DNA of 64,000 nt from Haloferax marinisediminis (GCF_009674585.1 NZ_WKJP01000001.1:1178001-1242000), one strand, 5' to 3'; shown: positions 16,757-25,341, counted from the stretch's first letter. Notes: generated by a model not told the origin, from the letters alone. Numbers and translations are program-made.

Positions 16757-17818
16757 TCACTCCGTGTTGGCGTCTGCTCGCTCGTCCAGTCTAATTCCAG
16801 TCTTCTTCAAGATTCGGGTCGAAAACAGCGAATCCCAGTCGCCGTCGTCGACATCCCAGTAGTCGCTCATGACCTCGCGAACGCGCTCGATGCGGGCGTC
16901 GCTCTCTTCTTTCGACCGGCCGTGGGTCATCGCGAAGAAGTTGTACGGCCACACTCCCTCGTGTCGTGGCCGGCGGTAGCAGTGGGTGACGAAGTCGAGT
17001 GCGGCGATTTCGGGGCCGACCTCCATCACGATGTCGTCGGGGACGTTCCAGACGGTCATCCCGTTCTCGCTGTAGCCGAGTGCGTAGTGGTTCGGGATGA
17101 CGCCGACGCGCCGGACCTTCCCTTCGACGTTGAAGCGTTTGATGGTCTCGACGACCCACGCGGTGTCCTGTCCGAGCGCCTCTGCAACGTCGGCGTAGGG
17201 CGTCTCGGTCACGGGGAGGCCGCCTTGAATCTCCAACACGAGGTCGCGTTCGTCGGGCGTGAGCATGCGCTCGCCAGATGGTTCGACCTCGGGACCGAGG
17301 TGCGAGAGGTCGAGGTCACCGTCGGAGATGGGGCCGTCGAGGAGGAACTTCGCACCGACGTGGAACTCGTGGAGCTTGGGCATGTTGTACGTCGGCTGTC
17401 CGGTCTCTGCCTCGATTTCACCGAGTACTTCGTCGACCCGTGACTCCGCGGCGACGGAGACGACGAACCACATGTTGAGGTGCGGGTGTTCGCGCTCGTA
17501 GTTGTGTGCGACTTCGCGGTGGGCGTTGACCTGTTCGGCCACCTCGTCGAATCGCTCTGGGGGCGCGTGCATGGCGACGAGCGTCGCTGTCCCCCCGATT
17601 TCTTCGGCGTTGACGAGCGCACCGAATCGAGAGAGGATGCCTTCGTCGTCGAGGAATTTGACGCGTTCACAGAGTTCCGACGCTGTCACGTCCACGCCGC
17701 GGTCCTGCAACGCCTTCGCTGCAGGTTCGAAAGGACGTTCGACGACGGGGAAGCCGCCCTGGAAGGCGTTGACGATGGCGCGGTCGAGACGAGAGAGGTC
17801 CGCGTCCGCCTGTATCAT
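16757..17818 (-). CDS. ahbAB: Siroheme decarboxylase, fused AhbA-AhbB (Lrp/AsnC-like fold)
   Basis: 353 residues holding two copies of the Ahb module. Each has a winged-helix half (LDRAIVNAFQGGFPVVERPFEPAAKAL; VLEIQGGLPVTETPYADVAEALG) and an Lrp-type ligand half (HNYEREHPHLNMWFVVSV; HCYRRPRHEGVWPYNFFAMTHG, with the histidine/arginine-rich active-site region). Converts siroheme to didecarboxysiroheme in the alternative archaeal heme pathway. Once annotated as an Lrp-type regulator (NirD/L-like). It heads the operon with the siroheme-forming enzyme and hemA, which strongly supports this role. AhbA and AhbB are separate subunits in many organisms. Confidence 0.92.
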   Translation of the reverse strand: MIQADADLSRLDRAIVNAFQGGFPVVERPFEPAAKALQDRGVDVTASELCERVKFLDDEGILSRFGALVNAEEIGGTATLVAMHAPPERFDEVAEQVNAHREVAHNYEREHPHLNMWFVVSVAAESRVDEVLGEIEAETGQPTYNMPKLHEFHVGAKFLLDGPISDGDLDLSHLGPEVEPSGERMLTPDERDLVLEIQGGLPVTETPYADVAEALGQDTAWVVETIKRFNVEGKVRRVGVIPNHYALGYSENGMTVWNVPDDIVMEVGPEIAALDFVTHCYRRPRHEGVWPYNFFAMTHGRSKEESDARIERVREVMSDYWDVDDGDWDSLFSTRILKKTGIRLDERADANTE

Positions 17819-17955
17819 GAGCGTGAGTCAGGATGCGAAGGGAATAAACGACTCGCTTGTTCTCACACACCCACATCGGTCGCTGCGGCCGCTGAACTAC
17901 CGCGACACCCGCGATTCTCTCAGACTGCCGCCGAGAAGATGAAGATAAAAACTGT

Positions 17956-18354
17956 TCAGGGAACGGGCGTGACGCGGTCGACGTTGTCCAGTGCGTCGAG
18001 TTCCTCGACGATGGCGTCGTGGTCGGCGGTCGCCTCGTAGTAGAACACGAGGTCGAACGTCCCCTCTCGGAGGAGTTGCTGGCACTCCCAGACGAACTCG
18101 TCGTCCTCGACGCTGAGGCCCTGGAACTGGTTCGACGAGAAGTTGGTGTCGTCGTTGCCGGCGTAAATCCACGCGTCGCCTTTGTCCGCGTGCTCGGAGA
18201 TGACGTCGTTGATTGCGACGGTCAGTTCCTGCATCTCGAGGTCCTCACGGCCGCTGAGCGTCGTGTGGACGATAGCGCCGACCAACTCGATGTCGCCGGG
18301 TTCGAGCAGTGCGAGCGTTCGCTTGTAGAGGTCGTCGTCGATGGTCTCGCTCAT
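17956..18354 (-). CDS. Haloarchaeal DUF5778 family protein
   Basis: 132 residues, very acidic, soluble. The start MSETIDDDLYKRTLALLEPGDIELVGAIVHTTL and the body DAWIYAGNDDTNFSSNQFQGLSVEDDEFVWECQQLL match a conserved haloarchaeal family that I associate with DUF5778. Function unknown. The ATG at 18354 is preferred; the frame stays open upstream, but that part is not halophile-like and overlaps the promoter region of the divergent uppS. Confidence 0.75.
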   Translation of the reverse strand: MSETIDDDLYKRTLALLEPGDIELVGAIVHTTLSGREDLEMQELTVAINDVISEHADKGDAWIYAGNDDTNFSSNQFQGLSVEDDEFVWECQQLLREGTFDLVFYYEATADHDAIVEELDALDNVDRVTPVP

Positions 18355-18516
18355 GTCCGTCTCTTCTCGGGCAGGTACAAACGGATGGCGATTCGTCGGT
18401 CTGATTCCCCTCGCACTGGTCGGGCGACTGTTCTCTCGGCGGCCTGCACTGATTCTGTCGTCAGTTAGTCGGCACGACCCACAAGACACATAGGCTCGGC
18501 ATGCAATCGACGGTAC

Positions 18517-19446
18517 ATGTTCGGGTGGGTCCGACGCGGCTTTCGACGCGCCTACGAGCGAGTGCTCCACCGGGAGATTGGCGACGGGCCGACACACGTC
18601 GCAATCATCCAAGACGGGAACCGGCGCTACGCGAGAAAGCGCGGTGACGACGCACCGGACGGCCATCGCGCCGGTGCACAGACGACCGAAAACGTCCTCG
18701 AATGGTGTGAAGAACTCGGCATCGAAGAGTTGACACTCTACGCCTTTTCGACCGAGAACTTCGACCGTCCGCCCGAGGAGCGAGAACATCTCTTCGACCT
18801 CTTCGAAAACAAACTGTACGAGTCTGTTCGCTCCGAACAGATCCACGACCGAGAAGTGGCCGTGCGAGTCATCGGAGAGGTAGACCGGCTCCCAGAACGG
18901 GTCCGCGATGCTGTCGAGTACGCCGAGTCAGAGACTGCCGACTACGATAAGTTCACGCTCAACATCGCCCTCGCGTACGGCGGACGAGCGGAACTGCTCA
19001 GCGCCGCCCGCGACGTCTGTCACGACGTCGAGGCGGGTAAGCTCTCAGCCGACGACGTAGACGTGGCGGCGGTCGATGCCCATCTCTCGCGGCAACCCGT
19101 CCGCGACGTGGACCTCATCATCCGCACCGGTGGCGACGAACGAATCTCGAACTTCCTGCCGTGGCACGCCAACGGCAACGAGGCGGCCGTCTACTTCTGT
19201 GCGCCCTACTGGCCGGAGTTCTCGAAAACCGACTTCCTCCGCGGCATCCGTACCTACGAGTCGCGAGAGAAGTCGTGGCAACGGACACGAACCGAACGCG
19301 CCGTCGCACTCGTTCGCGCCGTCGCCGAAGTCGAGTTCGAAGATGCCCGCGCCGTCGCCAGCCGACTCCGTGAGCAACTCTCTTCGTCGGGTGCCGACGA
19401 GGTGTCCGCCGAGTTGGCGAAACGGACCGACGAGACGGCTGACTGA
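18517..19446 (+). CDS. uppS: cis-Prenyltransferase (undecaprenyl/dolichyl diphosphate synthase family)
   Basis: Makes the long cis-polyprenyl diphosphate used as a dolichol-type lipid carrier for N-glycosylation. 309 residues with the catalytic segment VAIIQDGNRRYARKRG (catalytic Asp of the DGN motif), LTLYAFSTENFDRPPEE, LNIALAYGGRAEL, and DLIIRTGGDERISNFLPWHANGNEAAVYF with the RxGG diphosphate-binding loop. Fully equipped for catalysis, unlike the paralogue at 21308. The N-terminus is an amphipathic, arginine-rich helix (MFGWVRRGFRRAYERVLHRE). It is transcribed divergently from the DUF5778 gene. Confidence 0.94.
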   Translation: MFGWVRRGFRRAYERVLHREIGDGPTHVAIIQDGNRRYARKRGDDAPDGHRAGAQTTENVLEWCEELGIEELTLYAFSTENFDRPPEEREHLFDLFENKLYESVRSEQIHDREVAVRVIGEVDRLPERVRDAVEYAESETADYDKFTLNIALAYGGRAELLSAARDVCHDVEAGKLSADDVDVAAVDAHLSRQPVRDVDLIIRTGGDERISNFLPWHANGNEAAVYFCAPYWPEFSKTDFLRGIRTYESREKSWQRTRTERAVALVRAVAEVEFEDARAVASRLREQLSSSGADEVSAELAKRTDETAD

Positions 19447-19492
19447 GTGCCCCGCGAAGCGGTGGACTGAGTTCCAGAAACCTGATTCTGCG

Positions 19493-20857
19493 CTATTCGT
19501 CACCCTGTGCAGCGCCGGCGTCGACGACCCGCCCGTAGAATAGAATTGCGTCCGTCGGCCGGTCACGAATACAGAACAAGAACGGCCTGTCGAACCGGAG
19601 TTCGCCCCACGACGGCGGCAACGACTCCAGCATGACGACGGCCGTCGAGGCCGCCGCTTCGGTCCCTTCCTCGTCCACGGAGACGAACGTCTTGTGGAAC
19701 ACTTCGTCGATAGCGAGGCCGCTCTGGTCGCCGTCGACCATCCCGCTGAAGTCAGCGCCACCGCCGAACGCGATGGGCATGCCGAGGTCAGAGAGCGCTG
19801 TCGACAACTGCACCTCCGTCTCGAACTCGAAGCGAGGGAACACGAGCGACCCCGTCGCGTCGCTCATCTCTTGGAAGATGCCGAACAACCGGTCGGCAGT
19901 CAAGTTCTGCTCGAACTCTTCGAACGTGCCTTCGTCGGGGAGGATGAGTACCATCGACACGTCCTCACCGATGTACGGGAGTTCGACGGCCTGCGCACCG
20001 GGGACCGACGCGTAGTTCACTCGGTCCATCTCTCGATGCATGAGCGGAACCGTCGATTCGGTGCCGTCGAGCGCGGTGAACGTGCCGTCTTCGGTGTTCT
20101 CGGGGTCGAACTTGTGCAACCAACTCGCCATGAAGTAGATGGCGTTGGTGAGCACGAGCACCGTCTGTGGGGTAATCGAATCCGGTGGGAGTAGGTCTTC
20201 GATGCGGTCTTCGGTCTGGTCGGCCACCCAGTCGTTGATTCGTTCGCGCTCGCCGTCTGGATCGCCGGCGAAGTTCGCCTCACGGAGGCCTGCGCCGTAG
20301 TTCTCTTCCAGCAGTGCGAGGTAGTCTTCGGAGAACGGGTAACCCTCTCTTCCCCACAGGGCGTTCGCCACAGCCAACTGGAAGGCGTCGACCTCGCTGT
20401 CGTCGGCAGGGTCGGTAGCAGTCGCCCGACTGTCCAGTTTAGATTGCAGGTCGGCAAAGGCCGGGTGGACGTCGTCGCCGAGTGTGTAGTGGAGCGTCTC
20501 TTCCATCTGCTCGCGGGTGTCGCCACGAGCGCCAGCGTAGGTCATCGCCAGCGCGACAGAGATGCTGTACGGCGAGAGGAACTGGTTGCCGCCCGTGTTG
20601 GCCGCCAGATGGTTGTGCAGTTCGAGAGCGAACTCGGCGTTCCCCGCTGCGAGCGCGGCGAGTCGTTCGTCGTCGACGGTGGGTTCGCCAGTCGGTGGCT
20701 CTTCGGTCGGTGTGTCTGTTGGCGTCTCAGTCGGCGTGTTTGTGGAGGAGGGCGTGTCGGTTTCCGTCTCTGGTTGGGACCCACCGTCTCCCGTACACCC
20801 TGCCACGGTCGCGGCGACGAGTGCACCCGAGAGTGCGAGGAGTTCGCGACGGTTCAT
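19493..20857 (-). CDS. Serpin-family protease inhibitor, predicted Tat lipoprotein
   Basis: 454 residues. The N-terminus MNRRELLALSGALVAATVAGC has a twin-arginine motif and a lipobox (VAGC), followed by a Thr/Pro/Glu linker of repeated TETPT-like units (about 25-60), so the inhibitor is probably tethered outside the cell. The serpin fold starts near FALELHNHLAANTGGNQFLSPYSISVALAMTYAGARG. The hinge EEGTEAAASTAVVM has the small residues needed for loop insertion, so it should be inhibitory; counting from the hinge puts the scissile bond near MLESLPP (P1 about Ser). The C-terminal RPFLFCIRDRPTDAILFYGRVV is typical. Serpins are uncommon in archaea. Confidence 0.93.
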   Translation of the reverse strand: MNRRELLALSGALVAATVAGCTGDGGSQPETETDTPSSTNTPTETPTDTPTEEPPTGEPTVDDERLAALAAGNAEFALELHNHLAANTGGNQFLSPYSISVALAMTYAGARGDTREQMEETLHYTLGDDVHPAFADLQSKLDSRATATDPADDSEVDAFQLAVANALWGREGYPFSEDYLALLEENYGAGLREANFAGDPDGERERINDWVADQTEDRIEDLLPPDSITPQTVLVLTNAIYFMASWLHKFDPENTEDGTFTALDGTESTVPLMHREMDRVNYASVPGAQAVELPYIGEDVSMVLILPDEGTFEEFEQNLTADRLFGIFQEMSDATGSLVFPRFEFETEVQLSTALSDLGMPIAFGGGADFSGMVDGDQSGLAIDEVFHKTFVSVDEEGTEAAASTAVVMLESLPPSWGELRFDRPFLFCIRDRPTDAILFYGRVVDAGAAQGDE

Positions 20858-20992
20858 GCCGAACGGTTCATACGACTAACAATATGTCTTCTGTAGGCAC
20901 ACACAGGCGTTTGAGTTATCGCAGGCGTGACTCGCCCGCGAGATGGCAGTCACCTATCCAGCGGTGTGTTCACACCCGCTACGGCTCAGTAT

Positions 20993-21211
20993 ATGCTCCG
21001 TCACGACGTGTCTCTCTGCATGCACGTTCTGACAAAATACGTATTGAGCGCCGTCATCTCCTCGATTCTCGCCGTGATTCTCACGGTGTTCGTGTTTCAG
21101 TTGTCGACGGCGGACGCCGTCCAGACCGGACTTCTCGCGAGTGCTGTCGCAGTGGTCATCGTCTATCTGAACACGCGCCGGGAGGAGTCGGTGTCAGATG
21201 GGTCAGCGTAG
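20993..21211 (+). CDS. Small two-helix membrane protein
   Basis: 72 residues with two hydrophobic segments, YVLSAVISSILAVILTVFVFQL and GLLASAVAVVIVYL, and a polar C-terminus (RREESVSDGSA). I do not recognise the family. An upstream in-frame ATG at 20927 would add 22 polar residues, and an internal ATG at 21020 is also possible; the helices are the same in each case. It lies between the serpin and the inactive-looking cis-prenyltransferase paralogue. Confidence 0.5.
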   Translation: MLRHDVSLCMHVLTKYVLSAVISSILAVILTVFVFQLSTADAVQTGLLASAVAVVIVYLNTRREESVSDGSA

Positions 21212-21307
21212 CGGGAACGGCAGGAACGCTGCCACGTAATTCGGCCTACCGGCCGAACTTCTGTCGCACCCTCTGGGCGCGACAACGTTTGGACGGGCCG
21301 CTGACGC

Positions 21308-21916
21308 TCACCGTCCAAACCGCCTCTGTCTATCCTGATAGTCCCGCAACGCCCGCAGATAGTCGCGCTTTCGGAAATCCCGCCAGTTCACGTCGGTGAA
21401 GTAGAGTTCGGCGTACACCGACTGCCAAATCATGAAATCAGAGAGCCGCTCCGCACCCGTCTTGACGACGAAGTCGGGTTCGTCTGGGAACACGAGTCGC
21501 TCTTCGATGTCGGTTCCGTCGATGTCTTCGGGGTCCAACTCGCCCGCTTCGACTTCTTCCGCGAGCGACCGAACGACTGCGGCGAACTCGCGTTTTCCGC
21601 CGAGTCCGATGTTCACCTGCACGGGGGCGTCGGCGGGTTCGGTGTCACCGGGTTCACGGACCGCGATTGGATACGGCGTGTCCAGGTCACGGAGTTCGCG
21701 CGAGAGCGTCGGGACGACTGCCTCGTCGAGGACGCTCACCGAGATGGTGACGCGTTCGCTTCCGTACTCGAAGGCCCAGCGGACGAACTCTTCGAGGGTG
21801 GCGTACGCGCCTTGCTCTAACAGGTCGCGCTCGGTGATGACGAGTGCGACGTGTTCGGGGGCGCTCGCGTCGTCGAGACGGAACCGGAAGGCGAGGTAGT
21901 AGTCGTACAATCCCAC
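21308..21916 (-). CDS. cis-Prenyltransferase homologue lacking the catalytic motif
   Basis: 202 residues, aligned over most of its length with undecaprenyl diphosphate synthases. The C-terminal half keeps VQVNIGLGGKREF, FVVKTGAERLSDFMIWQSVYAELYFTDVNWRDF and RDYQDRQRRFG. The N-terminal catalytic segment (DGNRR in the homologue at 18517) is replaced by VALVITERDLLEQGAYATLEEF, and the SxENF-type motif is also gone. The metal-binding catalytic aspartate therefore appears absent. This pattern recalls the non-catalytic NgBR/Nus1 subunit of eukaryotic cis-prenyltransferases. It is transcribed divergently from DUF92. Confidence 0.88.
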   Translation of the reverse strand: MGLYDYYLAFRFRLDDASAPEHVALVITERDLLEQGAYATLEEFVRWAFEYGSERVTISVSVLDEAVVPTLSRELRDLDTPYPIAVREPGDTEPADAPVQVNIGLGGKREFAAVVRSLAEEVEAGELDPEDIDGTDIEERLVFPDEPDFVVKTGAERLSDFMIWQSVYAELYFTDVNWRDFRKRDYLRALRDYQDRQRRFGR

Positions 21917-22043
21917 AGAACTTGGTAGTCACCCGCGGGTCCCTAACGCTTCGGGTTTCGTGTCGATGGAGAGATGGGTCGGCATCGCTCGAGGCGCGTA
22001 CTCCCCTCGTTTCTGGGGGACTCTGTCGGTCTCCGATGTCGGG

Positions 22044-22054
22044 AGGGTTAAGTG
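22044..22054 (+). promoter_or_regulatory. TATA-like box of the DUF92 gene
   Basis: The sequence ggttaagtgcg is centred about 29 nt before the GTG at 22077. It supports that GTG as the start of a leaderless transcript over the ATG at 21960, which would put this promoter inside the gene. Confidence 0.5.
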
Positions 22055-22076
22055 CGAGTCGGGGATACCGAACGGT

Positions 22077-23390
22077 GTGACTTCCACACTACGGCGAGCG
22101 GGTGGATTCGCGGTCGTCGGGACCTTGGCCCTCGCGGCCCCGAGTCTCGGCACTGCCGCGTTCGCACCCTTCGCCGCAGTCGCGCTCCTGGCGGCCTTCG
22201 TCATCGACGACGGGCCGCTCTTCGAGCTGTTCGCGCGACCCGGTGACCGCAAGGACGGCCGCCTCAATGGGCTGGCCGGGTTCTCCCTTGCAGCAACCGG
22301 ACTCGCACTCCTGGCGACCGTTCCTCGGGTCGCGATGCCACTCACCGTGTTCGTCGCGGCCGTCCTGATACTCGCCTACGGAAATCTCGGTGCGCGACTG
22401 GTGGATACGCGTGTCGACGACGAGTTCTTGCACGCTGCTGGATTCGTCGCCGTCGGCCTTCTCGCCGGAACACTGGGACAGGTAACCGTCGCGAATATGA
22501 CCGGCGAACCGATGGTTCTCGCCCGATTCATCTTCATCGCTGCGCTCGGGGCCCTCGTCGCGGCGCTGCTTCGGTCTGTCCTCTTCGAGCGCGACGACCC
22601 ACTCGTCATGCTCTCGGTCGGTCTCGCGCTCTGGGGTGTCGACTGGTTGGCGGGCCCAATTACACCCGCACAGACGGGCGTCTCGCTCGCCATGACCGTC
22701 GCACTCGGATACGCCGCTTTCGCCCTCGGAACCGCGTCTGTCGCCGGCATGATAACCGGCGTCCTCCTCTTGCTCATCGCCGTCGTCTTCGGCGGATTCG
22801 GGTGGGCAGTCGTCCTCGCATCGTTCTTCGGCATCGGCGCACTCGCCACAAAGTTCCGCTACGACCGGAAAGCCGAACGCGGCGTCGCCGAAGAGAACGA
22901 AGGTGCACGGGGAACCGGGAACGTCCTCGGTAACTCCGCAGTGTCGCTCCTCGCCGTCGTGGGGTTCGCCACGATGGAGACGTTCGGGTACACGTTCGGA
23001 AGCAACCTGTTCGTCGTCGCCTTCGCCGGGTCCGTCGCGGCCGCGATGAGCGACACACTCTCCAGTGAAATCGGCGGCCTGTTCGACAACCCGCGACTCA
23101 TCACGTCGCTCAAGCGAGTGCCGCCGGGAACCGACGGCGCGGTCACGTGGCAAGGAGAACTCGCTGGCGCTGTCGGATCGGCGTTCGTCGCCGGGAGTGC
23201 GTACGTGTTACTCCCGCTTCCGGGTACGACGGCAGCAGTCGCAGTTCTCGTCGGCGGCGTCATCGGCATGACCATCGATAGTCTGCTCGGTGCCACCGTC
23301 GAAGGTGCTGGCCTCGGAAACCAAGCCGTCAACTTCCTCATGACGCTCGGCGGCGCTCTGGGTGCGGCCGTCGTCTGGATTCCGCTGTGA
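22077..23390 (+). CDS. DUF92 family integral membrane protein (TIGR00297-type)
   Basis: 437 residues, around 11-13 membrane helices. The C-terminal half has the DUF92 signature: ASFFGIGALATKFRYDRKAERGVAEENEGARGTGN (split here only for description), VAAAMSDTLSSEIG, and TVEGAGLGNQAVNFLMTLGGALGA. The family includes plant VTE6, a phytyl-phosphate kinase, so a role in isoprenoid-phosphate metabolism is plausible. I chose the GTG at 22077 because of the TATA-like box before it. The stop overlaps the start of the GNAT gene. Confidence 0.85.
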   Translation: MTSTLRRAGGFAVVGTLALAAPSLGTAAFAPFAAVALLAAFVIDDGPLFELFARPGDRKDGRLNGLAGFSLAATGLALLATVPRVAMPLTVFVAAVLILAYGNLGARLVDTRVDDEFLHAAGFVAVGLLAGTLGQVTVANMTGEPMVLARFIFIAALGALVAALLRSVLFERDDPLVMLSVGLALWGVDWLAGPITPAQTGVSLAMTVALGYAAFALGTASVAGMITGVLLLLIAVVFGGFGWAVVLASFFGIGALATKFRYDRKAERGVAEENEGARGTGNVLGNSAVSLLAVVGFATMETFGYTFGSNLFVVAFAGSVAAAMSDTLSSEIGGLFDNPRLITSLKRVPPGTDGAVTWQGELAGAVGSAFVAGSAYVLLPLPGTTAAVAVLVGGVIGMTIDSLLGATVEGAGLGNQAVNFLMTLGGALGAAVVWIPL

Positions 23391-23785
23391 CCGTCCGCCC
23401 TGCACGACCCACCGACCGGGACGATATCTCGTCGCTCCAACGACTCGTTACGCACCCGTCTCCCGAACTACTCGACGCGTGGCCTACAGTCGGCACGCTG
23501 CTCGTCTCTGTCGATACCGACGACCACCCGGTCGGCTATCTCCTCGGCGTCGGTTCCCACCTCGCCGAACTCGCGGTTGCACCGAGCGCCCGGCGAGAGG
23601 GGCGCGCCACTGCACTCATCGAGGCGTATCACGAACGCCACATGGACGCGTCGCTCACGTTGTTCGTACATCCCGAAAACGACGGTGCGCGAGCGTGCTA
23701 CGACGCACTCGGATTCCAGCACGACGCGCGTGTCACAGACGCGTTCGACGGCGACGACGCGATTCGACTCGTCTACGACGGGTGA
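23387..23785 (+). CDS. GNAT-family N-acetyltransferase (RimI-like)
   Basis: 132 residues. The acetyl-CoA loop is ELAVAPSARREGRATALIEAY (Q/RxxGxA type) and the C-terminal segment LTLFVHPENDGARACYDALGF is typical of the fold. GTG start overlapping the DUF92 stop (GTGA), so the two are translationally coupled. Substrate unknown. It ends 8 nt before the convergent dnaG stop. Confidence 0.88.
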   Translation: MTVRPARPTDRDDISSLQRLVTHPSPELLDAWPTVGTLLVSVDTDDHPVGYLLGVGSHLAELAVAPSARREGRATALIEAYHERHMDASLTLFVHPENDGARACYDALGFQHDARVTDAFDGDDAIRLVYDG

Positions 23786-23792
23786 GCAACCC

Positions 23793-25184
23793 CTACGTCA
23801 GGAGTTGGTCGGAGGTCCTGACGCGGACGCTGACTGGTTTCTTCACGTACTCGCCTTTCGAGCGAGCGACGACGTCGCTGACACCACGCTGGGCCGCGAT
23901 GTCGATGAGTTTCTGACTCGCCTCGCCGTCGACGACTACGAGTCGCGGGACCGAGTCTGTGTGTTCGAGCGTGTCGTAAATCTTCTCGACGGCAACCTCG
24001 TCGAGCAGGTTGAGGTCCGAATCGAGGAGGCGGGCTAACCCACTGCCGTCGGAAATCGTCTCACGGACGTGGTCCGAGAGGGACATCGACGGTTGGACGG
24101 GCTCGACCGCTTCTGCGACTGCTTCGACTTCAGGGTCGCTGAGTACGTCGGCGTCGGCGGTGGTGTCGGCTGAGGTGTCGGCGGTGGCGGCCGTGTTCGC
24201 GGTCTTTTCGACGGTGACCGCGCCGCCGGTGTCGGAACTCGCCTCGGTGACCGCATCGGTGGGGGCGTCTGCGGATGGAGTCGACGACGAATCGTCAGTC
24301 GTCGGCGACTCCGGTCGAGGGTCCGACGGAACACCTGCCGCTCCGGTGGCAGCAGCGACGGCGGCACGGAAGTTGCCGTCGTCCGGAAGCGACGAAAAGG
24401 CCACTTTGTTCCGGAGTGCGCGGATAACCGCGCCGCGGTCGAGGTCCTCGACAGACTGGGCGTCGGGGGCGAACGCGACGTAATCGACGTCGCCGACCTG
24501 CGAGAGTTCGCGGAGGATGAGTTCGCCGCCTCGGTCGCCGTCTAAGAACGCCGTGACGGTGCGTTCCTGTGTGAGCGAGGCGACGTCGTCGGGGATGTTG
24601 GTCCCCTCGACGGCGACGGCGTTCTTGATGCCGTATCGGAGGAGCGTCAGTACGTCTGCCCGACCTTCGACGACGATGATGGCGTCCGAGTCGGCCACGC
24701 GCGGTCCCGCCGGGAGGTCGTGGTACTCGGTGATGTCTTCGACGCGAACGCTCTCTTTGACCTCTTCGAGAATCTCCGAGGAGGTCATGACGGTGTCGTC
24801 GAACGACTCCGTGAGCAGTTCTTTGGCGCGTTCGACGACCATCCGGCGCTTGGCTTCGCGAACGTCTTCGATGTTCGTGACTTCGATGACTGCCTGACAC
24901 GGGCCGACGCGCGTGAGCGTCTCCAGCGAGGCCGCGAGGATGGCCGTCTCGACCTTGTCGAGACTGCTCGCGATGGTCATTTGGCCGAACGAGTGGCCGT
25001 TTTCGGAGTCTATCTGTACGTCTATCCGTCCGACCTTGGAGGACTGTTGGAGGTCACGGAGGTCGAGGTCGTCGCCGAGGAGGCCTTCGGTTTGCCCGAA
25101 GATGGCACCGACCACGTCGCTCCGTTCGACCACCCCGTCGGCGGAGATGGAGGCGTGAATGAGATATTTTGCAGTGTCGTCCAT
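23793..25184 (-). CDS. dnaG: DnaG-type primase (archaeal)
   Basis: 463 residues. The archaeal N-terminal region ([33 protein letters not shown]) is followed by a Toprim domain at about 165-250 with the glutamate in [11 protein letters not shown] and the metal aspartates of [10 protein letters not shown] low-complexity Ala/Thr/Asp linker (about 290-370) joins a C-terminal domain. In archaea DnaG also associates with the exosome in RNA degradation. The promoter lies about 75 nt upstream, so the message has a leader, unusual among its leaderless neighbours, with a Shine-Dalgarno hairpin (separate entry). Confidence 0.95.
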   Translation of the reverse strand: MDDTAKYLIHASISADGVVERSDVVGAIFGQTEGLLGDDLDLRDLQQSSKVGRIDVQIDSENGHSFGQMTIASSLDKVETAILAASLETLTRVGPCQAVIEVTNIEDVREAKRRMVVERAKELLTESFDDTVMTSSEILEEVKESVRVEDITEYHDLPAGPRVADSDAIIVVEGRADVLTLLRYGIKNAVAVEGTNIPDDVASLTQERTVTAFLDGDRGGELILRELSQVGDVDYVAFAPDAQSVEDLDRGAVIRALRNKVAFSSLPDDGNFRAAVAAATGAAGVPSDPRPESPTTDDSSSTPSADAPTDAVTEASSDTGGAVTVEKTANTAATADTSADTTADADVLSDPEVEAVAEAVEPVQPSMSLSDHVRETISDGSGLARLLDSDLNLLDEVAVEKIYDTLEHTDSVPRLVVVDGEASQKLIDIAAQRGVSDVVARSKGEYVKKPVSVRVRTSDQLLT

Positions 25185-25192
25185 TGGTGAAA

Positions 25193-25211
25193 CCCTCCCG
25201 AAGGAGGTGAT
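25193..25211 (-). promoter_or_regulatory. dnaG leader hairpin with Shine-Dalgarno and anti-SD mimic
   Basis: In the transcribed direction the leader reads ATCACCTCCT-TCG-GGAGGG then eight bases to the ATG. CCTCC and GGAGG (25194-25207) pair around a TTCG loop, the very stable c(UUCG)g tetraloop. GGAGG sits at ideal Shine-Dalgarno distance, and ATCACCTCCT equals the usual 3' end of 16S rRNA. The hairpin would hide the ribosome site. Confidence 0.65.
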
Positions 25212-25256
25212 GATGTGATGATTGTGATGATGTCATGGGTGGAACCCACGAACGTC

Positions 25257-25266
25257 TTTATATAAG
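25257..25266 (-). promoter_or_regulatory. TATA box of dnaG
   Basis: The minus strand reads cttatataaag, a near-ideal archaeal TATA box, about 75-80 nt before the dnaG ATG. Transcription would begin near 25235, giving a leader of about 50 nt that contains repeated ATCATCAC units and the hairpin. Confidence 0.65.
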
Positions 25267-25341
25267 TCGTGCCCGAGGGAAATATCTATCGTGGCCGACG
25301 AATCGAATGCGAGCGTCGTCCGGTTTTCCTTCGACAGTCGG

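Noticed and set aside
22077-23153. Minus-strand frame (354 codons) opposite DUF92
   Set aside because: Composition is Glu/Arg/Gly shadow of a membrane protein gene; the plus-strand product has clear helices and DUF92 motifs.
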